From Rhizobium sp. Q54 (GTDB lineage Bacteria; Pseudomonadota; Alphaproteobacteria; Rhizobiales; Beijerinckiaceae), in NCBI GenBank assembly GCA_945903655.1, contig CAMDOY010000142.1:1-8610 (forward strand): a stretch of DNA of 8,610 nt. The letters run 5' to 3'. Positions 8,534 through 8,610 of this stretch are shown in pieces. The translations under genes were made by a program, and so were the position numbers. Numbering within the stretch: the stretch's first letter is position 1; each line of letters starts with the position of its first letter. The notes beneath the pieces were generated by a model that ran no database searches, was not told the origin of the DNA, and worked only from the letters and a program-made list of their open reading frames with translations.

Positions 8534-8610
8534 GCGCACCGAAAGGTCGATGGCGGCCTCCGCCTCCCCGATGGCCTCGGGCGTGCCCACATGCAGCCAC
8601 AGGCCATCGA
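8531..8610 (-). CDS. Nucleotidyltransferase, MurU/ManC-like, C-terminal end only
   Basis: Only the last 25 residues and the TGA stop are visible. They read DGLWLHVGTPEAI followed by a short Ala/Glu-rich helix ending in DLSVR. A W-x-H/D-V-GTP-x-x-(I/L) motif near the C terminus is typical of sugar-phosphate nucleotidyltransferases of the MurU/ManC/HddC group, where this part of the fold closes the active-site domain. In many alphaproteobacteria the gene before addB encodes such a protein, preceded by an AmgK-like kinase and tsaE; MurU makes UDP-MurNAc from MurNAc-1-phosphate in peptidoglycan recycling. The assignment to the nucleotidyltransferase family is fairly safe from motif plus position, but the substrate cannot be judged from this fragment. 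The gene lies two bases upstream of addB and is most likely in the same operon. Confidence 0.75.
   Translation of the reverse strand, partial: DGLWLHVGTPEAIGEAEAAIDLSVR

Noticed and set aside
8598..8600. ATG at 8600 as the addB start
   Set aside because: It would add a Gly/Arg-rich leader encoded by out-of-frame bases of the preceding nucleotidyltransferase gene, and the recognisable AddB N terminus begins after the GTG at 8528.

Overview
The window looks like ordinary, densely coding chromosomal DNA from a GC-rich alphaproteobacterium, possibly of the Hyphomicrobiales; the genus cannot be told from sequence alone. The main reason is the form of the AddAB recombination enzyme. AddB is about 1030 residues, has no Walker A motif and has no iron-sulfur cysteine cluster, which is the alphaproteobacterial type. 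It follows the end of a MurU/ManC-like sugar-phosphate nucleotidyltransferase, a neighbour commonly seen in that class.

Layout. Positions 1-1977 (+) hold the last 658 residues of DNA polymerase I (polA). The 5'-nuclease domain lies outside the window; the proofreading and polymerase domains are complete. Only nine bases separate its stop codon from the stop codon of addA, which runs the other way. A small hairpin with a T-rich tail (1966-1988) may end polA transcription there. The minus strand from 8610 down to 1987 is one unidirectional gene run: the 3' end of the nucleotidyltransferase (8610-8531), addB (8528-5427) and addA (5427-1987). The gaps are 2 bases between the first two genes and a 1-base TAATG overlap between addB and addA, so they are almost certainly co-transcribed, with addA translationally coupled to addB.

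Function. AddA and AddB form the helicase-nuclease that processes double-strand DNA ends so that RecA can be loaded. AddA carries the only ATP motor plus one nuclease site; AddB carries a helicase-like scaffold with no visible ATP site plus a second nuclease site. DNA polymerase I, on the facing strand, fills gaps and processes Okazaki fragments. The neighbourhood is therefore DNA repair, with a cell-wall-recycling gene upstream in the addBA operon.

No intergenic stretch exceeds nine bases. I see no RNA genes, mobile elements, CRISPR arrays or long repeats, and no sign of a new system. The points worth a second look are small: the tail-to-tail polA/addA junction in the place where trxA often follows addA, the reduced AddB, and the unusual starts and stops within the operon.
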